DNA of 64,000 bases from contig NZ_JAKUVC010000001.1 of assembly GCF_026781265.1 (NCBI RefSeq), positions 1 to 64,000 of the forward strand, in the 5' to 3' direction. Each line of letters begins with the position of its first letter. Positions within the stretch are counted from its first letter, which is position 1. The notes beneath the pieces are model-generated. The model saw only the letters and a program-made list of their open reading frames with translations. It had not been told where the DNA came from and searched no databases. The DNA comes from Streptococcus sanguinis (lineage in GTDB: Bacteria; Bacillota; Bacilli; Lactobacillales; Streptococcaceae). The position numbers and the translations under genes were made by a program. This document shows, piece after piece, positions 26,606 through 35,942 of the stretch.

Positions 26606-27961
26606 CTATCCAAGCTCCTCCTGTTTATCCGCCATCTTGACAAAGGGCAGATATATAGCGGTTGAAATAGCGATATTAACCAGCGAAAGAATAATTGCCC
26701 GCCAGTCGAAGGCTGTCGCAAAGAAACCGTAGAGAATCGGCGGCATTACCCAAGTAACGTTTTGAGTAACCGGCGCAACCAAGCCCATAGAGGTTGCAAA
26801 GTAGGCTACTGTTACCATGACCATTGGCGTCAGGACATAAGGAATGAACATAATCGGATTCAAAACGATTGGCAGACCGTACATGACCGGCTCACCGATG
26901 TTGAAGACCATTGGGAAAATTCCCAACTTAGCCACTTCGCGATAGTGCTTGTTCCGAGATTGCCAGAGAATGGCAATGGCAACCCCAATTGCATCAAACC
27001 AGACAAAAGCACCGAAAGAATTATCCGTCCACATATAAGGAATGGCTTGCCCAGCCTGATAAGCTTCTAGATTAGCCAGCATGGTCACACCAAAGAGACT
27101 GGCCATAACTGGCGCCAGCACATTACCGCCGTGCAGTCCGAAGAACCAGAAAATCTTATTGAGAAAGACAATGAGCAACACAGCCCAGAAGCTTTGAGAC
27201 AAGCTGAGAAGCGGTGCCTGAAGAATCTTGTAAATCCAGTCAATCAACAGCTCGCCTGTCACCAGATTAAAGAGATAGGTCGCAATCCCCACGACATACA
27301 TGGCAATTGCAGCCGGAATGATAGACAGGAACGGCTTCATGATAGCTGGCGGAACAGAATCCGGAAGTTTGATGGTCCAGTTACGATTCATGACCTTACA
27401 GAAGATAATGGCAGACACAAAACCAATCAGAATGGCAGTGAAATAACCACGCGCACTGATCTGGTCACCTGGAATGACACTGTTAATCGTCACAGACAGG
27501 TTACTGCCGTCAAGTTTTAGCTCTGGAAGTTTTGAAATCGCCTTGCTCAGCCCTGGTGTTTTGCTAGCCAACTCAAAGGTTTTAGTAACTGAGCCACCAA
27601 TGGTAATGATATAGGAAGCAACAGCTACCAGACCAGCAGACACCTTATCAGTATTGTAAATCTTAGCGATATTGACCCCGAAGGTAAAGAGGAATAAGAG
27701 GGTAACGATAGGAATACTGCCCTTAAATACCAGCCAGTTAATATCAATCAGCCACTGGAAGGTAGAGGAAATCCAGTTCCAGCCGAACTGTCCTGGCAAG
27801 TCAGATAGAAAGGCATTTACCATGAGGGCGAAAGAGCCCGTCATAATCACAGGCATGGTCCCAATAAAGGAATCCCGCAGGGCAACCAGGAATTTTTGGT
27901 TGCCGATTTTATTGGCAATAGGCATGAGACGCGCTTGCCATTTATCAACCAAACTACTCAT
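26606..27961 (-). CDS. PTS lactose/cellobiose-family EIIC permease
   Basis: This 451-residue membrane channel imports a beta-linked disaccharide coupled to phosphorylation by EIIA and EIIB. About ten transmembrane helices are visible, along with the family's NIGEPVMYGLPIVLNP glutamate loop. The start at 27961 is preferred (GGAG eight bases upstream) over the ATG at 27967, which touches that site. It ends directly before bgaC, so its sugar is likely a galactoside such as lacto-N-biose. That is inference from context. Its EIIB partner is frameshifted in this sequence, so transport may be lost or may borrow another EIIB. Confidence 0.93.
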   Translation of the reverse strand: MSSLVDKWQARLMPIANKIGNQKFLVALRDSFIGTMPVIMTGSFALMVNAFLSDLPGQFGWNWISSTFQWLIDINWLVFKGSIPIVTLLFLFTFGVNIAKIYNTDKVSAGLVAVASYIITIGGSVTKTFELASKTPGLSKAISKLPELKLDGSNLSVTINSVIPGDQISARGYFTAILIGFVSAIIFCKVMNRNWTIKLPDSVPPAIMKPFLSIIPAAIAMYVVGIATYLFNLVTGELLIDWIYKILQAPLLSLSQSFWAVLLIVFLNKIFWFFGLHGGNVLAPVMASLFGVTMLANLEAYQAGQAIPYMWTDNSFGAFVWFDAIGVAIAILWQSRNKHYREVAKLGIFPMVFNIGEPVMYGLPIVLNPIMFIPYVLTPMVMVTVAYFATSMGLVAPVTQNVTWVMPPILYGFFATAFDWRAIILSLVNIAISTAIYLPFVKMADKQEELG

Positions 27962-27972
27962 CTGCATTTCTC

Positions 27973-28290
27973 CTATTCATCAAATTTTTTATGCAAATCA
28001 ACAATCTCCTTTGCCAAATCAACAAAGGCAATACTGGTCATGAGATGATCCTGCCCATGTACCATAAATAAACTAAGTTCTGTCTTTTCTCCTTGTGCCT
28101 CCTTGCTCAGCATTTCAGCCTGAGCGTGATGGGCTTGCAGCAGGGCCTTCTGAGCCTGACTCAGTCTCTCCTGAGCTCGGTCAAAATCCTGCTTTTTAGC
28201 TGCTGCAATGGCTTCGATAGCACAAGACTTAGCCTCTCCGCCATACATGATGAGGGTCATAGCGACCTCTAAAGAATCTTTATTTTCCAT
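27973..28290 (-). CDS. PTS lactose/cellobiose-family EIIA
   Basis: This 105-residue cytoplasmic phosphocarrier receives phosphate from HPr and passes it to EIIB. The three-helix fold is typical, and the phosphorylated histidine is H78 in MVHGQDHLMT. Asp81 nearby is the usual metal-trimer residue. It lies 8 nt after the end of the EIIB frame and 11 nt before the EIIC start. Confidence 0.95.
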   Translation of the reverse strand: MENKDSLEVAMTLIMYGGEAKSCAIEAIAAAKKQDFDRAQERLSQAQKALLQAHHAQAEMLSKEAQGEKTELSLFMVHGQDHLMTSIAFVDLAKEIVDLHKKFDE

Positions 28291-28298
28291 AGGAGTAC

Positions 28299-28615
28299 CT
28301 ACTTCATGAGCGACTCTGCCAGATCGAGGACCTTATCCCCCTTCATCATTCCGTAGTCCGTCATAGGGATAACATCGACCGGAATGCCTTTTGAAGCTAA
28401 TTTTTCCTGTAAATCCTCCAACAGATAGCGACCTGAGGTCCCAGCAACAGGACATCAACCTTTTTCTCGCTTAGATAGTCTTCTGCTTCTGACACTGGCA
28501 CCGCAAATATCGTCGCAGCCAAGCCGCGCTCCTCTGCAGCTTTCTGCATTTTATTGACCATGAGACTGGTGCTCATCCCAGCCGCACAGACTAACATAAT
28601 TTGTTTTGTTTCCAT
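28299..28615 (-). pseudogene. PTS lactose/cellobiose-family EIIB, frameshifted
   Basis: The frame begins with ATG at 28615 behind AGGAGG and shows the phosphocysteine C10 in the loop [11 protein letters not shown]. It runs normally to LLLGPQV, then leaves the family sequence and stops early. After removing one missing base near 28425-28436, the other frame continues with [27 protein letters not shown] and ends at TAG 28299, giving the usual length of about 105 residues. Either a one-base deletion inactivates the gene or the assembly has an error. The conserved second half argues that any mutation is recent. Confidence 0.88.
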
Positions 28616-28734
28616 CAGCATCCTCCTTTATGAATCTGACCTAGCCTGCAACGAAGCTTGCTATTTATTTTCAATATATAAACAAAAATCCGAAAACAGA
28701 ATATTTTTCACTATGTTATTAATATTCTATAAAC

Positions 28735-28771
28735 ATTATAACTATTTTTTTGTACTATGTCAACGCTTACA
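28735..28771 (-). promoter_or_regulatory. PTS/bgaC operon promoter with overlapping cre site
   Basis: Minus-strand TTGACA (28758-28763), a 17-nt spacer and TATAAT (28735-28740) make a consensus promoter. TGTCAACGCTTACA (28758-28771) matches the CcpA cre consensus with one mismatch and covers the -35, so carbon catabolite repression is expected. The divergent ROK gene starts 50 nt away. Confidence 0.82.
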
Positions 28772-28819
28772 TTTGAGATTTCTAGCTTTTTTTGATAGTA
28801 TAGCAACAGAGGAAACAAG

Positions 28820-30016
28820 ATGACACGAACTAGAAAACAAAACGAGCTAAGGGCAACTGTCCTGGATCAGCTCTATGCCAAACGACCGATTTCTCGGATT
28901 GATATTTCAAAAGAAACTCAAATTACACCAGCCACGACTGGCAGTATCATCAATGAATTGATCAAGGAAGGCTTGGTTCTGGAGCTGGGTGAGCTCAATG
29001 ACGAGAGCGTAGGCCGCAAGAAAACCCTGCTAGATATTGCGCCTCGTAGCCGCTACTATCTAGGCTTTGAGATTTCTGAAAAACAGCTGGCCATGGTCAT
29101 CGCTGACAATACCGGTGAGATTGCAGAAAGCAGCATTCGGACTTATCAGGTCGAGGTGACAGGCGGCCCGTCTGACCAGGAAATTATCCGGCTGATTCAA
29201 GATTTTCTGAAAAAGAACAGCCAATACCCCATCTCAGCGATTGCCCTCGGGCTGCCGGGGCATGTGAATCTCTCTGAGAGTGATTTTATCATTTCTAAAA
29301 ATCCCCACTGGGGACAGATTAACCTGCAGACTATTCAAGAAGCCTTTGACCTTCCTGTCTACTTTGCCAATAAGTCCCACTGTTTGACAATGGCTGAACG
29401 CCTCTTTAGCTATCATCCGACAGACAGTAATTTTATCGTCTATCATGTCGCCAGAGGTATTCATTGCTCTTACATGTACAAGGGTAGCATTTACAGTCAG
29501 GAGAATTATCTTATCGGGGAGGTGGGGCATACCGTCATCAATCCTGAAGGCGAGCGCTGTCCTTGCGGCAAGCACGGCTGCTTGCAGGTTTATGCCAGCG
29601 AAAGCGCTCTGATTGATAAAGCAGCTATCCTGTATCGGGCTTCCCAGACCTCGCTCTTAAAGACCCTTGTAGAGGACGTCAATGACATTGATTTGACAAG
29701 TTTGATGGCTGCCTATCGCTTAGGAGACTTGGGCAGTATTGAGTTGATTCATACTGCCTGCCGCTATCTGGCCATTTCCATTTCCAATCTCTGCCAGCTT
29801 ATTGATAGCGAAAGGATTTATCTGGACGGCCAGCTCTTCTCCTATCCGATTATTGCCGAGCAGGTTCTGGCTCAGTTAGAGCAGGAAGCTCCTCTCTTTC
29901 CAAAGCAAAAACAAGCAGAGATTGTCATTATCCCCTACTCTAAATACAGTATTGCCCGCTCTGCAGTCAGCCTCTGTGTCTATCATGAATTTTTAGATAA
30001 AAAAGGAAACCTATAA
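28820..30016 (+). CDS. ROK-family transcriptional regulator (XylR/NagC type)
   Basis: This 398-residue regulator has an N-terminal winged helix-turn-helix (about 15-65; SRIDISKETQITPATTGSII). A ROK sugar-kinase-like domain follows with the zinc motif CPCGKHGCLQ (about 247-256). It is divergent from the PTS/bgaC operon, which it most likely represses until a sugar ligand binds. The ATP-binding and catalytic part looks degenerate, as is usual in ROK repressors. It ends with a strong terminator. Confidence 0.9.
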   Translation: MTRTRKQNELRATVLDQLYAKRPISRIDISKETQITPATTGSIINELIKEGLVLELGELNDESVGRKKTLLDIAPRSRYYLGFEISEKQLAMVIADNTGEIAESSIRTYQVEVTGGPSDQEIIRLIQDFLKKNSQYPISAIALGLPGHVNLSESDFIISKNPHWGQINLQTIQEAFDLPVYFANKSHCLTMAERLFSYHPTDSNFIVYHVARGIHCSYMYKGSIYSQENYLIGEVGHTVINPEGERCPCGKHGCLQVYASESALIDKAAILYRASQTSLLKTLVEDVNDIDLTSLMAAYRLGDLGSIELIHTACRYLAISISNLCQLIDSERIYLDGQLFSYPIIAEQVLAQLEQEAPLFPKQKQAEIVIIPYSKYSIARSAVSLCVYHEFLDKKGNL

Positions 30017-30048
30017 AAGCCGAGACAAGAATCTCGGTCTTTTTTTTT
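30016..30048 (+). terminator. Terminator of the ROK regulator
   Basis: GCCGAGA and TCTCGGT pair around a 6-nt loop and are followed by nine T residues. Confidence 0.9.
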
Positions 30049-30049
30049 A

Positions 30050-30104
30050 CAAAAAAAGAGACAGGCTTTCTAGGCGCTAGCCCCCTAAAAGTCTGTCTCA
30101 TTTT
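30050..30104 (-). terminator. Terminator of the TIM-barrel protein gene
   Basis: GAGACAG (30058-30064) and CTGTCTC enclose a second stem built from GGCTTTCTAGG-like arms. On the minus strand seven T residues follow. Confidence 0.8.
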
Positions 30105-30105
30105 A

Positions 30106-31002
30106 CTATCTATTAATCGAACGTGAAATCATGGAAATGGTGTGGCGCTGTCCTCTGAGAGCTTTGCTCATGGCAAAGATATTTTCAACCGGAGCCAGAC
30201 AGCCGTAGCCTGAATCTCCGATATGCTGGATATCTACACCGCAGATTTTGTTGCGGATGGCCATTTGCTTGACAATATCCTCATCAGCACTCTCCTGACT
30301 GGTACCAATCGCACTCATAACCAGAGCCCCCTTTTGATGGGCCAGGCGGACAATCTGCTTCAAGTCCTGCTCATCAAAGCCAGGCACACTGCCGACTGCC
30401 GGTGCTAGGACAATATCAACACCAGCTTCGATAAATTGAGCGATTGCTTCTAGGTCTGCTACCGGCTCATCCACACCTGAAGCATGCATTTTGCCTGCAA
30501 TCAGCAGGCCTGAAAAATTCTCCTTGACCACTCGAATGGTGTCAATAATGGCTTGATTGGTGACACCAGTTCCCGGATTACCCGTCAGGCAGATAAAGTC
30601 AACGCCCAACTCTTCTGCTCGCTGAATGGTCGCTAGACTAGCCTGACGCCCTTCATCGATGATCAGGCGTTCTCCTGCCATCTGGGCCTGACTGTCCACC
30701 GGCTCTAGATTGATACCGATAGGACGGCCAACCAAGCGGTGCAGCTCCTCAACAAAATCTTCCTTGGCGTCCAGACCAGCCACAAAAGGCTGGAAGATAT
30801 CAATCCCATTCAGCAAAATCAAGTCAGCACCAAAAGACCGAGCAATCTCTGCATTGGTCACATCACCGATATAAGATTCTTTAAAAGCCACGTTTTCAGA
30901 CAGGATAACGCGGCCCTCACTGGCCTTGATGCTCTGTTTCAGCTCCGGCGCAGTCATATTTAAAATTTCTGAAGCATTTGAACTAATGAATCGTTTTACC
31001 AT
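30106..31002 (-). CDS. TIM-barrel protein of the BtpA/PEP-phosphonomutase-like group
   Basis: This 298-residue protein looks like a complete beta/alpha barrel: FGADLILLNGIDIFQPF, GRPIGINLEPVD, GVDFICLTGNPGTG, LLIAGKMHASG, GVDIVLAPAVGSVPG and ALVMSAIGTSQE mark successive strands. Streptococcal relatives are annotated variously as PEP phosphonomutase-like or DUF7916 proteins, with no proven reaction. The LTGNPGTG loop resembles a phosphate-binding site. It is monocistronic, with a cre site over the -35, so it belongs to carbohydrate metabolism by regulation. Function is uncertain. Confidence 0.7.
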   Translation of the reverse strand: MVKRFISSNASEILNMTAPELKQSIKASEGRVILSENVAFKESYIGDVTNAEIARSFGADLILLNGIDIFQPFVAGLDAKEDFVEELHRLVGRPIGINLEPVDSQAQMAGERLIIDEGRQASLATIQRAEELGVDFICLTGNPGTGVTNQAIIDTIRVVKENFSGLLIAGKMHASGVDEPVADLEAIAQFIEAGVDIVLAPAVGSVPGFDEQDLKQIVRLAHQKGALVMSAIGTSQESADEDIVKQMAIRNKICGVDIQHIGDSGYGCLAPVENIFAMSKALRGQRHTISMISRSINR

Positions 31003-31088
31003 AAGAATATCTCTTTTCTTTATTATTCATTAATAAACACTTTGAAATCTATTCTATTTGGATATTTTGTTTTTTTGTTATCAACTAC

Positions 31089-31126
31089 AGTATAGCACAA
31101 GGTCATAGAAATGTAAACGCTTTATA
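31089..31126 (-). promoter_or_regulatory. Promoter and cre site upstream of the TIM-barrel gene
   Basis: Minus-strand TTTACA (31112-31117), a 17-nt spacer and TATACT (31089-31094) form the promoter. ATGTAAACGCTTTATA (31111-31126) matches the streptococcal cre pattern WWGWAARCGYTTWCWW at 15 of 16 positions and overlaps the -35. Confidence 0.72.
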
Positions 31127-31231
31127 AATTCTTTGACAAAATAGCCTGCTTTCACAAACAAAAGCAGACTATTGAAATGAACTCGGTTATTTTTGAACTG
31201 AGCAGGATTCGATAAGCGTCTTATCTCTGCA

Positions 31232-33124
31232 TCACCAGATGACCACCCGCTCTTCTGGGCTCCGCCACATGCCGTCTCCCTCTTTCACATCAAAGGTTAT
31301 AAAGAAGTCGTCAAAGTTTGGCAGCTGAACATTCGTCCGAAGCTTAGCCGGCGCATGGACATCGACGCTTGCCAGGAGCTTCATATATTCCTCCCGGCCC
31401 TTCATTCGCCAGATGCGGGCAAAGTTGGTAAAGAATTCCTCAGCAGAGAAATCCGCTTCTTTCTTGGCCGCTTCTAGAGCTGCTGCAATACCGCCCAGAT
31501 CTGCCACATTTTCTGAAACAGTCAGCTTGCCATTGACCTTAGCACCATAGGAATCCTGCCCTTCGAACTGGTCAATGACCTTTTGAGTCCGTTCGGTAAA
31601 GGCTTGGTAGTCATGCTCCGTCCACCAATTATTAAGACTGCCATTTTCATCAAAGGAAGCGCCATTGGTATCAAAAGCATGAGAAATCTCATGGGCAATG
31701 ACCGCTCCGATACCACCGTAATTGGCTGACGAGGATTGATGCAGGTCATAGAAAGGTGCCTGCAGGATAGCCGCTGGAAAGACAATCAGGTTTTTCTGTG
31801 GATTATAGTAGGCATTGACCATATGGGCTGGCATTCCCCATTCCCTGTAGTCCACTGGTTGATTCCACTTGCTCCAGCTATAAGCAATATCAATCTGGCT
31901 CAGCTTCTGAGCATTTTCAAAGAGAGTCAGCTTTTCATCCACGACCTTTCGAGAGTAGCGCTCAGGCAGCTCATCAGGATAGCCAATATAAGGCTTGATG
32001 ACATTGAGTTTGACAATAGCCTTGCCTCGAGTTTCTGGTGTCAGCCAGTCATTCTGGGCCAGGCGGTTTTTGTAAACTTCAATCATTGTCGCCACTTTCT
32101 GCTCCACATCAGCCTTGGCTTCTGGTGAGAACTTCTGACCGGCATACCAGAGACCAACAGCTTGATTAAAGGGACCTTGGGCCAGGTAAAAGGCTGCTTT
32201 TTTCTTGTCCTGAGCCTGAGGAGTCCCTGATAGAGCACGATGATAAGCTCCTGCCAAGACACGGATGTCATCCGTTAGATAAGGTGTCGTATTGCGGACC
32301 GCAGAGAGAATCAGCAGAGCATGGAGTTTATCCCAGTTAGCGGCTGTATAGATATCCTTAGCTGCTTTCCAGAAGCGTTCCTCTGGCACAATGACTTGGT
32401 CGGGTTCTTGACCGATTAACTTGGTGAAAATATTCGCCAGAGGCAATTCTGGTACCAAGGCTTTGAAATCGTCCCATTTATAAGGATGGTAGAGCTTAGC
32501 ATACTCAGAGCTTTCTTCACTAGACAGAACATACTGAGCAAAGACAGCATCCAGCTCCAAGACCTTATCTAAAAGATCCTTGATTTCCTCTTCTGCAAAG
32601 TCAAATTTTGCCAGCAAATCTTCCTGAGCCTTGCGCCATTTCGCAAGGAGATCCGCCTTCTGCGGATGGTCCTCAGCATAGTAGGTCGTGTCTGGCAAAA
32701 TCGTTCCCGGTCCGTCAGCCCAAAGGACATTAATACGGGCATCCATAAAGTCAGGCGCCACACCAAAAGGAAAATAAGTCGGCTTGCCAGCCAGCTCAAA
32801 ATCAGCAATCTTAGAAGCATAGTCTTCAAAAGATGTTAGGTTGCGAATTTCATCAATGTAAGCACGCGCAGGCTCAATGCCAGCCGCTTCCCGCTTGTCA
32901 TAATCCGCTGCTAGGCGATGGTAAGCAACAAAGTTCTGCAGAATGGCATCTTCTGGCACTCCATCGCCAGCCAGCCATTTGTCTGTCATGGCGAGCATAA
33001 GTTCTTCAATCTCATCTGCTAGATCCATAAAGCCGCCCGTCACCGGCTTATCATCAGGAATGACCGCCGTCTTAGCCCACTCGCCATTAACCGCATCATA
33101 GAAATCATCTTGTAGTCGTGTCAT
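31232..33124 (-). CDS. pepO: Endopeptidase PepO (M13 family)
   Basis: PepO is a zinc endopeptidase of the neprilysin family that cleaves oligopeptides. In streptococci it is also reported to bind host proteins. The catalytic motif is HEISH in VIAHEISHAFDTNG (about residues 475-490), followed by ENVADLGG with the third zinc ligand. I chose the ATG at 33124 (630 aa, matching pneumococcal PepO). The longer frame to 33163 has no clear site. There is no signal peptide. It is divergent from ssaACB across about 150 bp, the same arrangement as in sanguinis-group streptococci. Confidence 0.95.
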   Translation of the reverse strand: MTRLQDDFYDAVNGEWAKTAVIPDDKPVTGGFMDLADEIEELMLAMTDKWLAGDGVPEDAILQNFVAYHRLAADYDKREAAGIEPARAYIDEIRNLTSFEDYASKIADFELAGKPTYFPFGVAPDFMDARINVLWADGPGTILPDTTYYAEDHPQKADLLAKWRKAQEDLLAKFDFAEEEIKDLLDKVLELDAVFAQYVLSSEESSEYAKLYHPYKWDDFKALVPELPLANIFTKLIGQEPDQVIVPEERFWKAAKDIYTAANWDKLHALLILSAVRNTTPYLTDDIRVLAGAYHRALSGTPQAQDKKKAAFYLAQGPFNQAVGLWYAGQKFSPEAKADVEQKVATMIEVYKNRLAQNDWLTPETRGKAIVKLNVIKPYIGYPDELPERYSRKVVDEKLTLFENAQKLSQIDIAYSWSKWNQPVDYREWGMPAHMVNAYYNPQKNLIVFPAAILQAPFYDLHQSSSANYGGIGAVIAHEISHAFDTNGASFDENGSLNNWWTEHDYQAFTERTQKVIDQFEGQDSYGAKVNGKLTVSENVADLGGIAAALEAAKKEADFSAEEFFTNFARIWRMKGREEYMKLLASVDVHAPAKLRTNVQLPNFDDFFITFDVKEGDGMWRSPEERVVIW

Positions 33125-33214
33125 CTTCTTCTCACTTTCATGCTTTTGATATAACCTTATCAAAATCCACTTCTTTTTTCAAACATTTCTTATATTAATT
33201 TTAGAGATTTATTA

Positions 33215-33252
33215 AAAATTAACTTGACTTAATTTTTGTTTTAATGTATATT
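33215..33252 (+). promoter_or_regulatory. ssaACB promoter with ScaR/MntR-type operator
   Basis: TTGACT (33224-33229), a 17-nt spacer and TATATT (33247-33252) form the promoter. AAAATTAA (33215-33222) and TTAATTTT (33229-33236) are perfect inverted arms around the -35. This is the layout and sequence type of the Mn-responsive ScaR operator known upstream of the homologous sca operon. The regulator is probably the DtxR-family gene at 44388. Confidence 0.82.
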
Positions 33253-33273
33253 AAAACCATAGAGGTGTATGAG

Positions 33274-33993
33274 ATGATTACGATTAAAGATTTGACTGTC
33301 AGCTATCAGGATACGCTGGCTCTTGAGCCCCTTTCATTAACCATTAAGGAGCCCACCATTACTGGGATTATTGGTCCTAACGGAGCCGGAAAATCCACCC
33401 TGCTCAAGGGCATGCTAGGGATTATTGACCACCAAGGCCAGACTCTGCTGGATCAAAAGCCACTGCAGAACTCTCTCCAGCGGGTTGCCTATGTAGAGCA
33501 AAAGATTAATATTGATTATCATTTTCCTATCAAAGTCAAAGAGTGTGTCTCTTTGGGGCTTTACCCTCAGCTCAAGCTTTTTCAGGGGCTGAAGAGTTCC
33601 CATTGGGACAAGGTGGCTGAGGCATTGAAAATTGTCGGTTTAGAAGACTTGGCAGAACGTCAGATTAGCCAGCTGTCTGGCGGCCAATTCCAGCGGGTCT
33701 TGATTGCTCGCTGCTTGGTTCAAGAGGCGGATTGTATCTTTTTGGACGAGCCCTTCGTCGGGATTGACTCTGTCAGCGAAGAGATTATCATGGCGACTTT
33801 GCGCAGTCTCAAAGCCGCAGGCAAGATTATCCTGATTGTCCATCATGACCTGAGCAAGGTTGTTGATTATTTCGACCAAGTTATCCTGCTCAATCGTGAG
33901 CTGATTGCCTTTGGTCCTACCGAGACCACCTTTACCAAGAACAATATGAAAAAGACTTACGGCTCCCAGCTCTTTATGAATGGAGGTGCCTAG
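33274..33993 (+). CDS. ssaA: Manganese ABC transporter ATP-binding protein (SsaA/ScaC)
   Basis: This 239-residue ATPase energises Mn2+ (and Fe2+) import. Walker A is GPNGAGKST (about 35-43), the signature LSGGQFQR (about 137-144) and Walker B CIFLDEPF. The chosen start (ATG 33274, MITIKDLTV) follows GAGGTGTATGAG. An in-frame ATG at 33244 precedes the likely transcription start. It is the first gene of the ATPase-permease-lipoprotein operon. The permease ATG begins one base after its stop. Confidence 0.94.
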   Translation: MITIKDLTVSYQDTLALEPLSLTIKEPTITGIIGPNGAGKSTLLKGMLGIIDHQGQTLLDQKPLQNSLQRVAYVEQKINIDYHFPIKVKECVSLGLYPQLKLFQGLKSSHWDKVAEALKIVGLEDLAERQISQLSGGQFQRVLIARCLVQEADCIFLDEPFVGIDSVSEEIIMATLRSLKAAGKIILIVHHDLSKVVDYFDQVILLNRELIAFGPTETTFTKNNMKKTYGSQLFMNGGA

Positions 33994-33994
33994 A

Positions 33995-34843
33995 ATGATT
34001 TTAGAATTTTTCCAAGGGCTGCGGGACTTTCACTTTCTGCAAAATGCCCTCATCACAGCCACCGTCATTGGGATTGTTGCTGGAGCTGTCGGCTGCTTTA
34101 TCATTCTGCGCGGCATGTCACTCATGGGGGATGCTATCTCTCACGCGGTTCTACCCGGTGTGGCCCTGTCCTACATTTTAGGGATTAATTTCTTTATCGG
34201 AGCCATCACCTTCGGACTTTTGGCCTCGATTATTATCACCTACATCAAGGGCAATTCCATTATCAAAAGCGATACAGCCATTGGGATTACCTTTTCTTCC
34301 TTCCTAGCTCTGGGGGTGATCCTGATCGGCGTTGCTAATAGCTCCACTGACCTCTTTCATATTCTCTTCGGGAATATCTTGGCCGTACAGGACATTGATA
34401 TGTGGATTAGTATTGGAGTCGGAATAGCTGTGCTCTTAATCATCACCCTCTTTTTCAAGCAGCTATTGATTACTTCCTTTGACCCACTGCTGGCTCAGGC
34501 CATGGGCATGCCAGTCAGCTTCTATCACTATCTGCTGATGATTCTCTTGACCTTAGTCTCTGTGACAGCCATGCAGAGCGTGGGAACTATTCTGATTGTC
34601 GCTCTCTTGATTACGCCGGCAGCAACGGCCTACCTCTATGCCAACAGTCTGAAAACTATGATTCTGCTGTCCTCGAGTTTGGGAGCTCTGGCTTCTGTGC
34701 TGGGACTCTTTATCGGCTATAGCTTTAATGTCGCTGCAGGATCCAGCATTGTCCTGACCTCGGCCCTCATCTTTCTCATCTCTTTCTTTATTGCCCCTAA
34801 GCAACGCTATTTAAAACTTAAAAACCGACCTAAACTAAAATAA
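33995..34843 (+). CDS. ssaC: Manganese ABC transporter permease (SsaC/ScaB)
   Basis: This 282-residue integral membrane protein of the ABC-3 family has about eight helices and forms the Mn2+ channel. It shows GMSLMGDAISHAVLPGVALSY (about residues 40-60), the conserved loop of metal-ABC permeases. I start at 33995 because GGAGG inside the end of ssaA lies eight bases upstream, which implies translational coupling. Confidence 0.94.
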   Translation: MILEFFQGLRDFHFLQNALITATVIGIVAGAVGCFIILRGMSLMGDAISHAVLPGVALSYILGINFFIGAITFGLLASIIITYIKGNSIIKSDTAIGITFSSFLALGVILIGVANSSTDLFHILFGNILAVQDIDMWISIGVGIAVLLIITLFFKQLLITSFDPLLAQAMGMPVSFYHYLLMILLTLVSVTAMQSVGTILIVALLITPAATAYLYANSLKTMILLSSSLGALASVLGLFIGYSFNVAAGSSIVLTSALIFLISFFIAPKQRYLKLKNRPKLK

Positions 34844-34862
34844 AATTTGATGGAGGAATCCC

Positions 34863-35792
34863 ATGAAAAAATTAGGTTTTTTATCCCTGCTTTTGCTAGC
34901 AGTCTGCACTCTCTTTGCCTGTTCTGGTCAGAAGAAGGCGTCTAGTGACTCGTCCAAGCTCAAGGTTGTTGCGACCAACTCAATTATCGCTGATATTACC
35001 AAAAATATAGCTGGCGATAAGATTGACCTGCACAGCATTGTACCAGTCGGCAAAGACCCCCACGAATACGAACCCCTGCCTGAAGATGTCAAAAAGACTT
35101 CTCAAGCAGACCTCATCTTCTACAACGGTATCAACCTGGAAACTGGCGGCAATGCTTGGTTTACCAAGTTAGTCAAAAATGCCAATAAGGAAGAAAACAA
35201 GGACTACTACGCTGTCAGCGATGGCGTTGACGTCATCTACCTTGAAGGGCAAAGTGAAAAAGGCAAGGAAGATCCTCATGCTTGGCTCAACTTGGAAAAC
35301 GGTATTATCTATGCGCAAAATATCACCAAGCGTTTGATTGAAAAAGACCCTGACAATAAGGCTACTTATGAGAAAAATCTCAAAGCCTATGTAGAAAAAC
35401 TGACCACTTTGGATAAGGAAGCCAAGGAGAAATTCAACAATATCCCAGAAGAAAAGAAAATGATTGTGACGAGTGAAGGCTGCTTCAAGTACTTCTCTAA
35501 GGCCTACAATGTGCCATCAGCCTATATTTGGGAAATCAACACCGAAGAAGAAGGAACTCCAGACCAAATTAAAAGCTTGGTTGAAAAACTACGCAAGACC
35601 AAAGTGCCGTCTCTCTTTGTCGAATCAAGTGTGGACGATCGTCCGATGAAAACTGTTTCTAAAGACACCAACATCCCAATACACGCTAAAATCTTTACTG
35701 ACTCAATCGCTGATGAAGGCGAAGAAGGCGACAGCTACTACAGCATGATGAAATACAATCTGGATAAAATTTCTGAAGGATTGGCCAAATAA
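34863..35792 (+). CDS. ssaB: Manganese-binding lipoprotein SsaB (ScaA/FimA/PsaA family)
   Basis: This 309-residue surface lipoprotein captures Mn2+ and is a virulence factor in S. sanguinis endocarditis models (known for the family). A signal peptide ends in the lipobox LFAC with Cys20. All four metal ligands are present: H67, H139, E205 and D280. The sequence recalls S. sanguinis SsaB more closely than S. gordonii ScaA, which is the main species clue in the window. It was once described as an adhesin. The operon terminator follows directly. Confidence 0.96.
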   Translation: MKKLGFLSLLLLAVCTLFACSGQKKASSDSSKLKVVATNSIIADITKNIAGDKIDLHSIVPVGKDPHEYEPLPEDVKKTSQADLIFYNGINLETGGNAWFTKLVKNANKEENKDYYAVSDGVDVIYLEGQSEKGKEDPHAWLNLENGIIYAQNITKRLIEKDPDNKATYEKNLKAYVEKLTTLDKEAKEKFNNIPEEKKMIVTSEGCFKYFSKAYNVPSAYIWEINTEEEGTPDQIKSLVEKLRKTKVPSLFVESSVDDRPMKTVSKDTNIPIHAKIFTDSIADEGEEGDSYYSMMKYNLDKISEGLAK

Positions 35793-35796
35793 TGAT

Positions 35797-35835
35797 AAAA
35801 GGTTAGGAAGACAAAATCCTAACCTTTTATTTTTG
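35797..35835 (+). terminator. Terminator of ssaACB
   Basis: AAAAGGTTAGGA (35797-35808) and TCCTAACCTTTT (35817-35828) pair perfectly and are followed by T residues. Confidence 0.92.
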
Positions 35836-35942
35836 GAGAAGGAGCTTCGCATGGAGTCGATTTCAAATTTCCGGTCAAATTATTCGAAAAAAATCACTAT
35901 TCGCTGTACAATGAAGCTATCAAACATGAATGGAGACTTCCT

